Assembly: GCF_900106065.1 (NCBI RefSeq)
Contig: NZ_LT629796.1
Coordinates: 4,185,501-4,249,500 of the forward strand
DNA: 64,000 nucleotides
Reading direction: 5' to 3'
From: Pseudomonas mandelii
GTDB taxonomy: Bacteria > Pseudomonadota > Gammaproteobacteria > Pseudomonadales > Pseudomonadaceae
Part shown: piece after piece, positions 55,035 to 64,000 of the stretch
Layout: every line of letters starts with the position of its first letter
Position numbering within the stretch: the first letter of the stretch is position 1
The notes under the pieces: generated by a model
Databases searched by the model: none
What the model was told of the DNA's origin: nothing
What the model saw: the letters and a program-made list of their open reading frames with translations, nothing else
Made by a program: the position numbers and the translations under genes

Positions 55035-55774
55035 TGGATGTTTTAAGCCTTATCGGGATCATCTTGGCGTTTGTCGCCATCATTGGCGGCAACTACCTTG
55101 AAGGCGGTCATCTCGGCGCATTGGCCAACGGCCCGGCGGCGCTGATCGTACTCGGTGGGACTATCGGCGCGGCATTGTTGCAATCACCGATGAGCGCCTT
55201 CAAGCGTGCCATGCAAATCATTGGCTGGATTCTGTTTCCGCCTCGCGTTGACCTGGCCGGTGGCGTCGACCGCGTCGTCAACTGGAGCCTGACCGCGCGC
55301 AAGGAAGGCCTGCTCGGTCTGGAAGGGGTGGCCGATGCCGAACCTGACAGCTACTCGCGCAAAGGTCTGCAACTGCTGGTCGACGGCGCCGAGCCGGAAG
55401 CGATTCGCAGCATTCTGGAAGTGGATTTCTACACCCAGGAAGCCCGCGACATCGAAGCGGCCAAAGTCTTTGAAAGCATGGGCGGCTACGCGCCGACCAT
55501 TGGCATCATCGGTGCGGTAATGGGCCTGATCCATGTCATGGGCAATCTGGCCGATCCGACGCAACTGGGCAGCGGCATCGCCGTCGCCTTCGTCGCGACC
55601 ATCTACGGTGTGGCCAGTGCCAACCTGGTGTTGCTGCCGATTGCCGCCAAGCTCAAGTCCGTTGCCTTGCGCCAGTCGCGTTATCGCGAAATGTTGCTGG
55701 AAGGAATCCTGTCGATCGCCGAAGGTGAAAACCCTCGCTCTATTGAGTTGAAGCTTCAGGGCTTCATGGATTGA
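55034..55774 (+). CDS. motC: Flagellar motor stator MotC (MotA-like)
   Basis: 246 residues, MotA/TolQ/ExbB family; four membrane helices, with GGYAPTIGIIGAVMGLIHVM the conserved helix pair. Part of the second stator set (MotCD) used for swarming in Pseudomonas; MotAB would be elsewhere. Start ATG 55034 overlaps the cheB stop by one base. Confidence 0.95.
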   Translation: MDVLSLIGIILAFVAIIGGNYLEGGHLGALANGPAALIVLGGTIGAALLQSPMSAFKRAMQIIGWILFPPRVDLAGGVDRVVNWSLTARKEGLLGLEGVADAEPDSYSRKGLQLLVDGAEPEAIRSILEVDFYTQEARDIEAAKVFESMGGYAPTIGIIGAVMGLIHVMGNLADPTQLGSGIAVAFVATIYGVASANLVLLPIAAKLKSVALRQSRYREMLLEGILSIAEGENPRSIELKLQGFMD

Positions 55775-55789
55775 TGGGAGTAACGGACT

Positions 55790-56680
55790 ATGGCTCGTCG
55801 TCGGCAACCTGAAGAACACGTCAATCACGAACGCTGGCTCGTTTCCTACGCCGACTTCATCACGTTGCTGTTCGCATTCTTCGTGGTCATGTACTCGATC
55901 TCGTCGATCAACGAGGGCAAGTACAAAGTCATTTCCGAGGCGCTGATCGGGGTGTTTACCGACAGCGATCGCGCCCTCAAGCCGATCCCGATCGGTGAAG
56001 AGCGGCCGAAGACCGTGACCCCGGCCAAGCCTCTGGTCAAGGACAGCGAGCAGGTCGATGCCGGCGTGGCCGGTGCCAGTGATCCATTGAAAAGCATCGC
56101 CGATGACATCAGCGCGGCATTCGGCGACTTGATCAAGTCCAATCAGATGACCGTGCGCGGCAACGAGTTGTGGGTCGAGATCGAACTCAATTCCAGCCTG
56201 TTGTTCGGCAGTGGCGATGCGATGCCCAGTGACATGGCGTTCAATATCATCGACAAGGTGGCCGCAATCCTCAAGCCGTTCGACAACCCGATCCACGTCG
56301 AAGGCTTCACCGACGATCAGCCGATCCGCACCGCGCAATACCCGACCAACTGGGAGCTGTCTTCGGCCCGTTCGGCGAGCATCGTGCGCATGCTGGCGAT
56401 GCAGGGCGTAAACCCTGGCCGCCTGGCGTCGGTGGGTTACGGCGAGTTCCAGCCGGTGGCCAACAACGCCACCGCTGAGGGCAGGGCGCGTAACCGTCGC
56501 GTGGTGCTGGTCGTGTCGCGAAATCTTGATGTACGTCGCAGCCTCACCGGCACCGGGACCGCCCATGCGCAACCGGATGCCGCGTTGAAGCGTGCTGGCA
56601 CACAAACTGCACCGACCCCGGTCAAGTCGCCGGTACGAGAGAGCGCCGTCAATTCTCCGTCACCTGCATTAACACGTTGA
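55790..56680 (+). CDS. motD: Flagellar motor stator MotD (MotB-like)
   Basis: 296 residues. N-terminal helix with the proton-path Asp in SYADFITLLFAFFVVMYS, then an OmpA-type peptidoglycan-binding domain (VEGFTDDQPI, ARSASIVRMLAMQGV, GRARNRRVVLVV) and a loose C-terminal tail. Anchors the MotC stator. Confidence 0.95.
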   Translation: MARRRQPEEHVNHERWLVSYADFITLLFAFFVVMYSISSINEGKYKVISEALIGVFTDSDRALKPIPIGEERPKTVTPAKPLVKDSEQVDAGVAGASDPLKSIADDISAAFGDLIKSNQMTVRGNELWVEIELNSSLLFGSGDAMPSDMAFNIIDKVAAILKPFDNPIHVEGFTDDQPIRTAQYPTNWELSSARSASIVRMLAMQGVNPGRLASVGYGEFQPVANNATAEGRARNRRVVLVVSRNLDVRRSLTGTGTAHAQPDAALKRAGTQTAPTPVKSPVRESAVNSPSPALTR

Positions 56681-56723
56681 GCTATTTCTCGGTCGAGCAT
56701 ATCGACCGGGAGGAACAATCCGA

Positions 56724-57512
56724 ATGAGAGTCTGGGCCGTTGCCAATCAAAAGGGTGGTGTTGGTAAAACCACTTCCTCTATCGCTTTAGCCGGCTTGCT
56801 GGCCGAGGCGGGCAAGCGCGTGGTCGTGGTCGATCTCGATCCGCACGGCTCGATGACCAGCTACTTCGGCTACGATCCCGACAGCCTGGAGCACAGCAGC
56901 TACGACCTGTTCCTGCACAAGGGCAGCGTGCCGCAAGGCTTGCCCGGGCAGTTGCTGTTGCCGACCAGCGACGAACGCATTTCGTTGTTGCCGTCGAGCA
57001 CCGCTCTGGCCACGCTTGAACGTCAGTCGCCGGGCCAGAGTGGTTTGGGCCTGGTGATTGCCAAGAGCCTGGCGCAACTGTGGCAGGACTTCGATTACGC
57101 CGTGATCGACAGCCCGCCGTTGCTCGGCGTACTGATGGTCAATGCCTTGGCGGCGAGCCAGCAATTAGTGATTCCGGTGCAGACCGAGCACCTGGCCGTC
57201 AAAGGTCTGGAGCGCATGGTCAATACACTGGCGATGATCAACCGCTCACGCAAAGTGGCCTTGCCGTTCTCCATCATTCCAACCTTGTTCGACCGCCGCA
57301 CCCAGGCGTCCCTCGGGACCCTTCGCGTGCTGCGCGACAAATACCCGGAAGAAATCTGGCAAGGCTACATCCCGATCGACACGCGCCTGCGGGATGCGAG
57401 CCGGGCCGGGCTGACGCCTTCGCAATTCGACGGCAAGAGCCGTGGGGTTCTCGCTTATCGCGCCTTGCTCAAGCATTTGCTGGCGGCACAACTTGTCCCG
57501 CAGGTGGCCTGA
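56724..57512 (+). CDS. parC: ParA-family ATPase of the chemotaxis cluster (ParC-like)
   Basis: 262 residues, deviant Walker A NQKGGVGKTTSS and VVVVDLDPHGSMTSYFG. Orthologue in position of the ParA-like gene in the Pseudomonas che cluster; in Vibrio, ParC places chemotaxis arrays at the pole. Next to the CheW-domain partner gene. Not a plasmid or chromosome partition gene, as no parB or parS is nearby. Confidence 0.88.
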   Translation: MRVWAVANQKGGVGKTTSSIALAGLLAEAGKRVVVVDLDPHGSMTSYFGYDPDSLEHSSYDLFLHKGSVPQGLPGQLLLPTSDERISLLPSSTALATLERQSPGQSGLGLVIAKSLAQLWQDFDYAVIDSPPLLGVLMVNALAASQQLVIPVQTEHLAVKGLERMVNTLAMINRSRKVALPFSIIPTLFDRRTQASLGTLRVLRDKYPEEIWQGYIPIDTRLRDASRAGLTPSQFDGKSRGVLAYRALLKHLLAAQLVPQVA

Positions 57513-57513
57513 G

Positions 57514-58410
57514 ATGAATCGGCCGGTGAAAATCACCTCGCGTCCGCAACAGGCGCTCCAGTCTTATCTGGACAGCCTGCTGATGGAAGCGACTGAAGAG
57601 TTGCCGCTGGAAGTGGAAGCGGTGGCTGAAGTCATCGAGGTTGTTGAAGCGGTAGAGGTTGAGGCTGCGCTGGACGAGTTCCAGGCAGCCGTGCTTGAAG
57701 AGCAGGCGCGTGATGCGCAGAAGTCCGTTGTGGCAGCTGCACCTGTTGTCGCGCCAGTGGTCACTGCGGTCGCAAAAGCCCCGGTGGTGATCGAAGATGC
57801 GCCGGCACCGATCCTGGCGCCGGTCTCGACCCTCGCACCGTTGCTGCAAACCCTGGTGCCGCCGCTGGTCGAAGTCCATCTGCCGCCGAGCAACACGCCG
57901 CCACCGGTGGAAACCGACGGTCGCCCGGCGTGGGCCGCCGAGCCGTTCGAATGCCTGCTGTTCGATGTCGCCGGGTTGACCCTGGCGGTGCCACTGGTGT
58001 GCCTGGGCTCGATTTATTCGCTGGCCGGTCACGAGCTGACGCCACTGTTCGGCCAGCCGGAATGGTTCCTCGGGATCCTGCCGAGTCAGGCCGGCAACCT
58101 GAAAGTCCTGGACACCGCGCGGTGGGTCATGCCCGACCGCTACCGCGATGATTTCCGCCAGGGCCTGCAATACGTTATTTCGGTTCAGGGCTACGAGTGG
58201 GGGCTGGCGGTGCATCAGGTCAGCCGCTCGTTGCGCCTGGACCCGAACGAAATCAAATGGAGAAGTCATCGAGGTCAGCGGCCATGGCTCGCCGGCACGG
58301 TGATTGAGCACATGTGTGCGCTGCTGGACGTTTCCGCCCTGGCCGAGTTGATCGCCAGCGGTGGGGCAAAGCACATGGGCGGCAGCAAGCCGCTACACAA
58401 ACCGACATAG
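57514..58410 (+). CDS. CheW-domain protein (ParP-like)
   Basis: 298 residues. A long Val/Ala/Glu/Pro-rich N-terminus (1-140) and a C-terminal CheW-like domain (about 145-275: ECLLFDVAGLTLAVPLVCLGSI). Matches ParP, which binds ParC and CheA at polar arrays. ATG 57514, 1 bp after parC stop, AGGTGG upstream; the frame is open farther upstream. Confidence 0.85.
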   Translation: MNRPVKITSRPQQALQSYLDSLLMEATEELPLEVEAVAEVIEVVEAVEVEAALDEFQAAVLEEQARDAQKSVVAAAPVVAPVVTAVAKAPVVIEDAPAPILAPVSTLAPLLQTLVPPLVEVHLPPSNTPPPVETDGRPAWAAEPFECLLFDVAGLTLAVPLVCLGSIYSLAGHELTPLFGQPEWFLGILPSQAGNLKVLDTARWVMPDRYRDDFRQGLQYVISVQGYEWGLAVHQVSRSLRLDPNEIKWRSHRGQRPWLAGTVIEHMCALLDVSALAELIASGGAKHMGGSKPLHKPT

Positions 58411-58499
58411 CTGCCGACATAACAAGTATGCGACGGCATTGTTGAATGCCGCCACACAGAACACACACCGCCAGAAGCGGTTTTTCGAGGGGTCAGGGT

Positions 58500-58985
58500 A
58501 TGAGTAGTCAAGCGACGAATGCAAAAGGTTCCGAAGATCCGATCCTGCAATGGGTAACCTTCAAACTGGACAATGAAACCTACGGCATCAACGTGATGCG
58601 CGTTCAGGAAGTCCTGCGTTACACCGAAATCGCCCCGGTCCCGGGTGCCCCGAGCTACGTGCTGGGCATTATCAACCTGCGCGGCAACGTGGTCACCGTG
58701 ATCGACACCCGTCAGCGCTTCGGCCTGATGAATGCCGAGATCAGCGACAACACCCGTATCGTCATCATCGAAGCCGACAAGCAAGTGGTCGGGATCATGG
58801 TCGATAGCGTGGCCGAAGTGGTTTACCTGCGTCAGTCGGAAATCGAAACCGCGCCAAACGTCGGTAACGAAGAGTCCGCCAAGTTCATTCAAGGCGTGTG
58901 CAACAAGAACAATGAACTGCTGATCCTGGTCGAACTGGACAAGATGATGAGCGAAGAAGAATGGTCGGACCTGGAGAACATCTGA
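58500..58985 (+). CDS. cheW: Chemotaxis adaptor CheW
   Basis: 161 residues, full CheW domain (WVTFKLDNETYGINVMRVQEV, PSYVLGIINLRGNVVTVID in part). Couples receptors to CheA. ATG 58500 after CGAGGGG. The stop is directly followed by the DUF2802 gene. Confidence 0.95.
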   Translation: MSSQATNAKGSEDPILQWVTFKLDNETYGINVMRVQEVLRYTEIAPVPGAPSYVLGIINLRGNVVTVIDTRQRFGLMNAEISDNTRIVIIEADKQVVGIMVDSVAEVVYLRQSEIETAPNVGNEESAKFIQGVCNKNNELLILVELDKMMSEEEWSDLENI

Positions 58986-59378
58986 TTGATTCTTGAGGTA
59001 GCGGTCATTGTCCTGTTCCTTTTCTGGGCAGGCACGCTGGCAATGTTCCTGGCGTACATTCGCGCTCAACGGCAAATTGCCGCGCAACAGGCCCAGGGTG
59101 ATGCGCTGCGCGACCAGCGCATCAAGGACCTGGCCAAACGCGTCGACGACTATCAAAGCGGCAACGTGCGCATGGGTGAAGACCTGCACGAACTGCGCGC
59201 CGTCGTCAGTCCCTTGCCGGACAAACTGGCGCAGCTGGAACAGCGCGATCCGTCGAGCCTGTCGTTTGCCCAGGCGGCGCGCCTGGTCGGCATGGGGGCT
59301 ACCGTTGATGAACTGACTCAGTCCTGCGGGTTGACCCAGGCTGAGGCGGAGTTGATGCGCAAGCTTCACAAGAACTGA
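58986..59378 (+). CDS. DUF2802 membrane protein
   Basis: 130 residues. An N-terminal membrane helix (VAVIVLFLFWAGTLAMFLAYI), a coiled segment, then the DUF2802 domain (LSFAQAARLVGMGATVDELTQSCGL). TTG start immediately after the cheW stop; no ATG is available. Function unknown but always at this site in Pseudomonas che clusters as far as I know. Confidence 0.82.
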   Translation: MILEVAVIVLFLFWAGTLAMFLAYIRAQRQIAAQQAQGDALRDQRIKDLAKRVDDYQSGNVRMGEDLHELRAVVSPLPDKLAQLEQRDPSSLSFAQAARLVGMGATVDELTQSCGLTQAEAELMRKLHKN

Positions 59379-59384
59379 CGCCTG

Positions 59385-59496
59385 CCAGAGATCGTTCCCC
59401 GCGTGGGAACGATCTCTGGGGACGCTCCGCATTCCGCTGTTGAATGTGACGCAGAGCGTCACGGGCTGCATTCCCACTTAGAGCGTGGGAACGATC
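59385..59496. repeat. REP-type inverted repeats at a convergent end
   Basis: Perfect 15-bp stem 59385-59399/59405-59419 (CCAGAGATCGTTCCC), then GACGCTCCGC/GCAGAGCGTC (59421-59430, 59451-59460), then another GTGGGAACGAT (59485-59495) touching the 3' end of the next gene. A different REP family from the two fli copies. Likely terminates both strands. Confidence 0.75.
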
Positions 59497-59824
59497 AGTA
59501 GTCGTCACCGCGATCAGTGATGTCCTTCTCAACCATGGTCGCCTCCGGATCATGCCCCGCCGGAAACTTGCCCTTCAAATTCCACGCGAACGCAATAATC
59601 TCGGCAATCGTGCGGTACAACTCTTCCGGAATACTTTCCCCCAGTTCCATCCGCGCCAGCAGCTTCACCAGTTCGGCGTTTTCATAGATGGGCACTTCAT
59701 AATCACGGGCAAGCTTCAGAATGGCTTCTGCCAGTGCTTCGTCGCCTTTGGCCGTGAGGGTAGGGGCGTGGGTGCCGTCGTATTTGAGGGCGATGGCCTG
59801 GCGTGGGGTGTTGGGGTTTCTCAT
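59495..59824 (-). CDS. FlhB C-terminal-domain protein (FlhX-like)
   Basis: 109 residues resembling only the cytoplasmic end of FlhB after its cleavage site: ROAIALKYD-like start (RQAIALKYDG), ARDYEVPIYENAELVKLL, ELYRTIAEIIAFAW. No membrane part and no NPTH. ATG 59824 overlaps the FliK-like stop (ATGA), so the two are coupled. Similar FlhX proteins can replace the cleaved FlhB domain in other bacteria. Confidence 0.85.
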   Translation of the reverse strand: MRNPNTPRQAIALKYDGTHAPTLTAKGDEALAEAILKLARDYEVPIYENAELVKLLARMELGESIPEELYRTIAEIIAFAWNLKGKFPAGHDPEATMVEKDITDRGDDY

Positions 59825-61395
59825 GCGGTTTCGTCGACCCAGCGTTGTTCGAGGCGGGTTTGTGGGCCTTGTGGCGGTGTACCGAGGTGGCAATCCAGAT
59901 CGCCGACGTTCAGCCCGGAGTCCAGCAAGCGCTGGCGCAGTGCAGCCAGATTGCTTTCGATCAGGCTGGCGGTGTACGGCCGTTCAGCCCAGAGCTGGCT
60001 GGACAGGCTGCCCTTGATCAGCTGCGCTTGAATCTGCAATGGGCCCAACGGTTCCATGTCGAACGCCAGGTCCACGCGCCACAGTTGCTGCTTCGGTTCG
60101 CGTTCGTCTCGACGTTCGTGGGGTTGTTCTTTCTCCGGCGCTTCTTCACGCTGAAACTTGACCTGCAGCGGCACGATGTCCTGCAAATTGCGCATCGGGA
60201 TTTCCAGCTGCCAGGTGCTGAGCAGGCGGCCATCATCAGTGACGCCAGTCTGCTCAAGACTCGACAACTGATGGCTTTGCAGGCGCGAGACCGCCGCCGC
60301 AGCCAGACGCAGCAAATGCTCCAGATCGTTTTCACCGTCCTGGCTTTGCAGCAGCCGTTCGGGCAGCGGGAAACTGGTCGGCAACGGCTTGGCGCTGACC
60401 TGGCCGAGCATGCCCAGGGCGCTGCGCACGAAACTCGGCATGGACTGGACCAGCGTGTTGGCGGCAATGATCGCATTGAGATTGGTGTTGGCCGGCAGCC
60501 CTGGCGTCAATTGCGCAATCAGCTTGAGCAGATCGCCTTTCATGTCGGGCGCCAGTGTCGGATTTTGCCCGGTCAGCAATTTCGCTTCGAGGAATAGCCC
60601 GCTATTGGCCAGCGCCTGAGCGAGGCCTTTTGACGTACTCAGTTGCTGAACGTCCGGTAAACCGGCCAGCAGTTTTTCCACCGCGGCCCGCAGGTCGCTG
60701 GAAGTCTGATCCGACGGAGGCAGGTTTTGCAGCAGCTTGATCAAACCATCCAGCGAGCCTTGGCGGCTCTGCTGACTGACCAATTGCTGGGTGATCGCCA
60801 GTTGCTCCTGACGGTTGCTCAACGGCACGAATTTCAGCGTTTGCGTGTCCTGCACCAAGGCACTCAACAGCGTGCCGATGCGCAGCGGCGTCGGACTGTC
60901 GATGCTCAGCGTGCTGCCGCTCAACGCGGTGTTGAGCAGGCTCACCATCGAACGAAACACCGTCGGCTGGCCCGGCACCTGCGGCAGCACTTGCGAGGTC
61001 AGCACTTTGCCCTGCAACAACGTCCCGACCGGCAATTGCGCGGTGTCGATGCGGGTGAGGGTGGCGACGCTGGAAGCAATGGCCTGTTGCACCGTGATCG
61101 CCAGATTGCCCGCTGACGGTTGGGTGATCGCCAGACTGGTGCCTTGGGGCAGCGGCTGGGTGCTGGTGGCCTGGACCGTGGTCTGGCGGCCGCTGTCGAG
61201 GGTGACTTTAAGCAACAGTTGAAAGGTCTGATCCGCCTGCTTGAGCGACAGCACTTCAGCCTTGGCGGTCTGGCCGGGGGTGATCAGGCCCTCCAACGGC
61301 GACAGCAGCTTGAGCAGATCGCCGCTCACTACCAGCGGCCGCGAAGTCGCGGGCGTGGTCTGCGGTACCGGGAGGATGTTCATTTCGCCTGTCAT
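59821..61395 (-). CDS. Second FliK-family hook-length control protein
   Basis: 524 residues. Long Gln/Leu/Ser/Thr-rich N-terminus and a C-terminal Flg_hook domain (about 420-505: MEPLGPLQIQAQLIKG). Partner of the FlhB-like gene it overlaps. ATG 61395 is the longest start; ATG 61383 has ACAGG close before it. Distinct from fliK at 35506. Role not known: could tune secretion switching. Confidence 0.82.
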   Translation of the reverse strand: MTGEMNILPVPQTTPATSRPLVVSGDLLKLLSPLEGLITPGQTAKAEVLSLKQADQTFQLLLKVTLDSGRQTTVQATSTQPLPQGTSLAITQPSAGNLAITVQQAIASSVATLTRIDTAQLPVGTLLQGKVLTSQVLPQVPGQPTVFRSMVSLLNTALSGSTLSIDSPTPLRIGTLLSALVQDTQTLKFVPLSNRQEQLAITQQLVSQQSRQGSLDGLIKLLQNLPPSDQTSSDLRAAVEKLLAGLPDVQQLSTSKGLAQALANSGLFLEAKLLTGQNPTLAPDMKGDLLKLIAQLTPGLPANTNLNAIIAANTLVQSMPSFVRSALGMLGQVSAKPLPTSFPLPERLLQSQDGENDLEHLLRLAAAAVSRLQSHQLSSLEQTGVTDDGRLLSTWQLEIPMRNLQDIVPLQVKFQREEAPEKEQPHERRDEREPKQQLWRVDLAFDMEPLGPLQIQAQLIKGSLSSQLWAERPYTASLIESNLAALRQRLLDSGLNVGDLDCHLGTPPQGPQTRLEQRWVDETA

Positions 61396-61423
61396 ACGCG
61401 GTCACAACCTGAGGAAAATGCAC

Positions 61424-61452
61424 TCTTTAGAGTAGGGTATGGCATGTATAAT
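61424..61452 (+). promoter_or_regulatory. Possible sigma-70 promoter of the ccm operon
   Basis: A perfect TATAAT at 61447-61452; the -35 at 17 bp (TCTTTA, 61424) is weak. A 140-nt leader would precede ccmA. Confidence 0.4.
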
Positions 61453-61592
61453 GCCGCCCGTCCTTCGGGGAGTGGCGAAAACATTGCATTTGTTTGACGC
61501 AGCTCTCTAGAACAGGCCGCCAATGCATCTATGCTGCATCTCTTTAGCGGCCGCTCCGCCGCCGACTTGAACCGCAAAAGGCCCGTGATCTC

Positions 61593-62228
61593 TTGACCAG
61601 TCCTGTCCTGCAAACCGTTGCCCTTGCTTGTGAGCGAGACCTTCGGCTGCTCTTCGAAAATCTCGAATTGAGACTGGCCAGTGGCGAAATGGTGCAAATC
61701 AGTGGCCCCAACGGCAGCGGCAAGACCAGCCTGCTGCGGCTGTTATCCGGCCTGATGCAGCCGACCGCCGGTCAAGTGCTGCTCAACGGTAAGCCGCTGA
61801 ACGATCAGCGCCTTGAACTGGCGCGCAACCTGCTGTGGATCGGCCATGCCGCCGGGATCAAGGACTTGCTGACGCCGGAGGAGAACCTGATCTGGCTCTG
61901 CGCCCTGCATCAACCGGCTCCCCACGAGGCGATCTGGCAAGCGCTGGCCGATGTCGGATTGCGCGGTTTCGAGGATGTTCCCTGCCATACGTTGTCCGCC
62001 GGGCAGAAACGCCGTGTGGCATTGGCGCGCCTGTACCTCGACAGTCCGCCGCTGTGGATCCTCGACGAGCCGTTCACCGCGCTCGATAAACAAGGCGTGG
62101 CGCAACTCGAAGAACACCTGGCCGCCCACTGTGAGCGCGGCGGCATGGTGGTGCTGACCACTCACCACACGCTGAGCCGGATGCCGGCCAGCTATCGCGA
62201 TATCGATCTGGGGAAGTGGGCCGTATGA
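61593..62228 (+). CDS. ccmA: Heme exporter ATP-binding protein CcmA
   Basis: 211-residue ABC ATPase. Walker A GPNGSGKT (38-45), signature [13 protein letters not shown], Walker [13 protein letters not shown]. With CcmB, C and D it releases holo-CcmE for cytochrome c maturation. No ATG is available; TTG 61593 gives the family N-terminus ([10 protein letters not shown]). ATGA overlap with ccmB. Confidence 0.95.
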   Translation: MTSPVLQTVALACERDLRLLFENLELRLASGEMVQISGPNGSGKTSLLRLLSGLMQPTAGQVLLNGKPLNDQRLELARNLLWIGHAAGIKDLLTPEENLIWLCALHQPAPHEAIWQALADVGLRGFEDVPCHTLSAGQKRRVALARLYLDSPPLWILDEPFTALDKQGVAQLEEHLAAHCERGGMVVLTTHHTLSRMPASYRDIDLGKWAV

Positions 62229-62893
62229 GTGTTTTCGGCCTGCTGGTCGCCCGTGAGTCCCGTCTGCTGTTCCGCCGTCCGGCTGAACTGGCCAATCCGC
62301 TGGTTTTTTTCGCGATCGTCGTTTCGCTGTTCCCGTTGGCGGTCGGTCCCGAGTCTCAATTGTTGCAAACCTTGTCTCCGGGACTGGTGTGGGTCGCGGC
62401 ACTTTTATCGGTCCTGCTCTCGCTGGACGGGCTCTTCCGCAGTGATTTCGAGGACGGATCGCTGGAACAGTGGGTCCTTTCGTCGCACCCCCTGCCTCTT
62501 CTGGTTTTGGCCAAGGTACTGGCACACTGGGCCTTCTCTGGCCTGGCACTGGTTTTGCTCGCTCCACTGCTGGCATTGATGCTCGGTTTGCCAACCGCCT
62601 GTCTGCCGGTGTTGCTGCTTTCTTTATTGCTGGGTACACCGGTGCTGAGCCTGCTCGGTGCGGTGGGCGCAGCCCTGACGGTGGGATTGAAGCGAGGCGG
62701 CCTGTTGCTGGCGCTGCTGATTCTGCCGCTGTACATCCCGGTGTTGATTCTCGGCAGTGGCGCCTTGCAGGCGGCCCTGCAGGGCATGCCGGCGACCGGT
62801 TATCTCTTGTGGCTTGGTAGCCTGACCGCCCTGGCGATAACCCTGACACCGTTTGCAATAGCTGCTGGCCTGAAGATCAGCGTCGGCGAATAA
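62225..62893 (+). CDS. ccmB: Heme exporter membrane protein CcmB
   Basis: 222 residues, six membrane helices, starts [20 protein letters not shown] as CcmB does (quoted in part). Membrane part of the CcmAB transporter. ATG 62225 within ATGA. Confidence 0.95.
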   Translation: MSVFGLLVARESRLLFRRPAELANPLVFFAIVVSLFPLAVGPESQLLQTLSPGLVWVAALLSVLLSLDGLFRSDFEDGSLEQWVLSSHPLPLLVLAKVLAHWAFSGLALVLLAPLLALMLGLPTACLPVLLLSLLLGTPVLSLLGAVGAALTVGLKRGGLLLALLILPLYIPVLILGSGALQAALQGMPATGYLLWLGSLTALAITLTPFAIAAGLKISVGE

Positions 62894-62931
62894 TGAGGTC
62901 TGGTCATTTTTTGATCAGTAAAGACCCTTTG

Positions 62932-62950
62932 GCTCTTCATAGCGAAGAGC
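62932..62950 (+). promoter_or_regulatory. Hairpin over the ccmC ribosome-binding region
   Basis: GCTCTTC (62932-62938) pairs with GAAGAGC (62944-62950). The right arm contains GAAGAG, the only Shine-Dalgarno-like stretch before ccmC. Could lower ccmC translation. Confidence 0.3.
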
Positions 62951-62957
62951 AACCGTG

Positions 62958-63725
62958 ATGGAAACAGTAATGAACTGGACCTGGTTTCATAAGCTCGGCT
63001 CGCCCAAATGGTTTTACGGCATCAGTGGCAAATTGCTGCCGTGGCTGAGCATTGCCGCAGTGCTGCTGATCGGCGTCGGTGTCGTTTGGGGCCTGGCCTT
63101 CGCGCCGCCTGACTACCAGCAAGGCAACAGCTTTCGCATCATTTATATCCACGTTCCGGCCGCCATGCTGGCGCAGTCCGTCTACGTCATGCTGGCGGTG
63201 TGCGGCATCGTCGGGCTGGTCTGGAAAATGAAACTGGCCGACGTCGCCCTGCAATGCGCGGCGCCCATCGGTGCCTGGATGACCGCCGTGGCGCTGGTCA
63301 CCGGCGCGATCTGGGGCAAGCCGACGTGGGGCTCGTGGTGGGTCTGGGATGCGCGACTTACGTCCATGCTTATTCTGCTGTTCCTGTACTTCGGTCTCAT
63401 TGCGCTGGGCAACGCGATCAGCAATCGTGACAGCGCGGCCAAGGCCTGCGCGGTGCTGGCGATTGTCGGCGTAATCAACATCCCGATCATCAAATACTCG
63501 GTGGAGTGGTGGAACACCCTGCACCAGGGTGCGACCTTCACCCTCACCGAAAAACCGGCGATGCCCGCCGAGATGTGGCTGCCATTGTTGCTGACGGTGC
63601 TGGGGTTCTACTGTTTCTTCGGCGCGGTGCTGTTGCTGCGCATGCGCCTTGAAGTGCTCAAGCGCGAAGCCCGGGCCAGTTGGGTGAAAGCTGAAGTGCA
63701 GAACAGTCTGGAGGCCGTTCGATGA
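62958..63725 (+). CDS. ccmC: Heme exporter protein CcmC
   Basis: 255 residues, six membrane helices and the tryptophan-rich heme-handling motif [12 protein letters not shown]. Loads heme on CcmE. Start uncertain: GTG 62955, ATG 62958 or ATG 62970 ([14 protein letters not shown]); 62958 chosen for spacing. ATGA overlap with ccmD. Confidence 0.94.
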   Translation: METVMNWTWFHKLGSPKWFYGISGKLLPWLSIAAVLLIGVGVVWGLAFAPPDYQQGNSFRIIYIHVPAAMLAQSVYVMLAVCGIVGLVWKMKLADVALQCAAPIGAWMTAVALVTGAIWGKPTWGSWWVWDARLTSMLILLFLYFGLIALGNAISNRDSAAKACAVLAIVGVINIPIIKYSVEWWNTLHQGATFTLTEKPAMPAEMWLPLLLTVLGFYCFFGAVLLLRMRLEVLKREARASWVKAEVQNSLEAVR

Positions 63726-63898
63726 GTTTTGCTTCATTCGGCGACTTCCTCGCCATGGGCCATCACGCCCTGTATGTCTGGTCAGCCTATGGCATCTGCC
63801 TGGCGGTGCTGATCCTCAACGTGGCGGCGCCGATCCTGGCTCGCAAGCGCTATCTGCAACAAGAGGCGCGTCGTTTGCGCCGGGAGAACGGCAAGTGA
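63722..63898 (+). CDS. ccmD: Heme exporter protein CcmD
   Basis: 58 residues, too short for many gene callers. One membrane helix ([17 protein letters not shown]) and a basic C-terminus ([14 protein letters not shown]), as in CcmD. Helps release CcmE from CcmABC. Overlaps ccmC and ccmE by 4 bp each. Confidence 0.92.
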   Translation: MSFASFGDFLAMGHHALYVWSAYGICLAVLILNVAAPILARKRYLQQEARRLRRENGK

Positions 63899-64000
63899 AT
63901 CCGCTGCGCAAAAAGCGTCTTATCATCATTCTCGCGATCCTGGTGGGTGTCGGCGCTGCCGTCGGCCTGGCCCTGAGCGCCCTGCAGCAGAACATCAATC
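63895..64000 (+). CDS. ccmE: Cytochrome c maturation heme chaperone CcmE (5' end)
   Basis: The first 35 codons: [20 protein letters not shown] with a membrane anchor, followed by [11 protein letters not shown], typical of CcmE. GTG start overlapping the ccmD stop. The heme-binding His lies beyond the window. Confidence 0.88.
   Translation, partial: MNPLRKKRLIIILAILVGVGAAVGLALSALQQNIN

Noticed and set aside
56724..57512. Plasmid partition gene or integrated element
   Set aside because: There is no parB, parS or replication gene; position and the following CheW-domain gene identify it as the chemotaxis ParC type.

Overview
The window is a chromosomal segment of a fluorescent Pseudomonas (P. 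fluorescens group by gene content and order; species not determinable here). It is GC-rich and almost gap-free. It carries a flagellin-glycosylation island, then most of one flagellar and chemotaxis regulon, then the first cytochrome c maturation genes. Apart from three genes (one in the flhB-flhA gap, two beside the ccm operon), all run on the + strand. No rRNA, tRNA, CRISPR array, transposase or integrase was seen.

Region 1 (1-18.65 kb), surface sugars: the end of a large glycosyltransferase; a tightly overlapping operon rfbF-rfbG-epimerase-C-methyltransferase-reductase-methyltransferase-CmcI-like gene, which looks like a route to a methyl-branched, probably O-methylated CDP-6-deoxysugar; a second large glycosyltransferase; pseC-pseF-pseG/H-pseI for CMP-pseudaminic acid (pseB is not in the window); a ketoacyl-ACP synthase III homologue; a DUF115 (Maf-like) motility factor; and a small unknown gene. 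Lying directly before fliC, these most likely build and attach the flagellin glycan.

Region 2 (18.7-37 kb), filament, regulators and basal body: fliC, flaG, fliD, fliS, fliT, the master regulator fleQ, the fleSR two-component pair, fliEFGHIJ, the hsbA-hsbR-hptB signalling branch, and fliK.

Region 3 (37-61.4 kb), export gate, polarity and chemotaxis: fliLMNOPQR-flhB; a two-gene insert of unknown role between perfect 20-bp inverted repeats; flhA-flhF-fleN-fliA; cheY-cheZ-cheA-cheB-motC-motD; a parC-like ParA gene, a CheW-domain gene, cheW, a DUF2802 gene; and, on the minus strand, a second FliK-like gene with an FlhB C-terminal-domain protein.

Region 4 (61.6-64 kb): ccmA-ccmB-ccmC-ccmD and the start of ccmE.

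The promoters fit the FleQ/RpoN to FleSR to FliA hierarchy. GG-N10-GC sigma-54 elements lie 53-64 bp before fleS, fliE, fliK, fliL and flhA, with a degenerate one before fliD. TAAAG-N14-GMYGATAN sigma-28 elements lie before fliC and, unexpectedly, before fliS. Factor-independent terminators and REP-type inverted repeats mark most operon ends.
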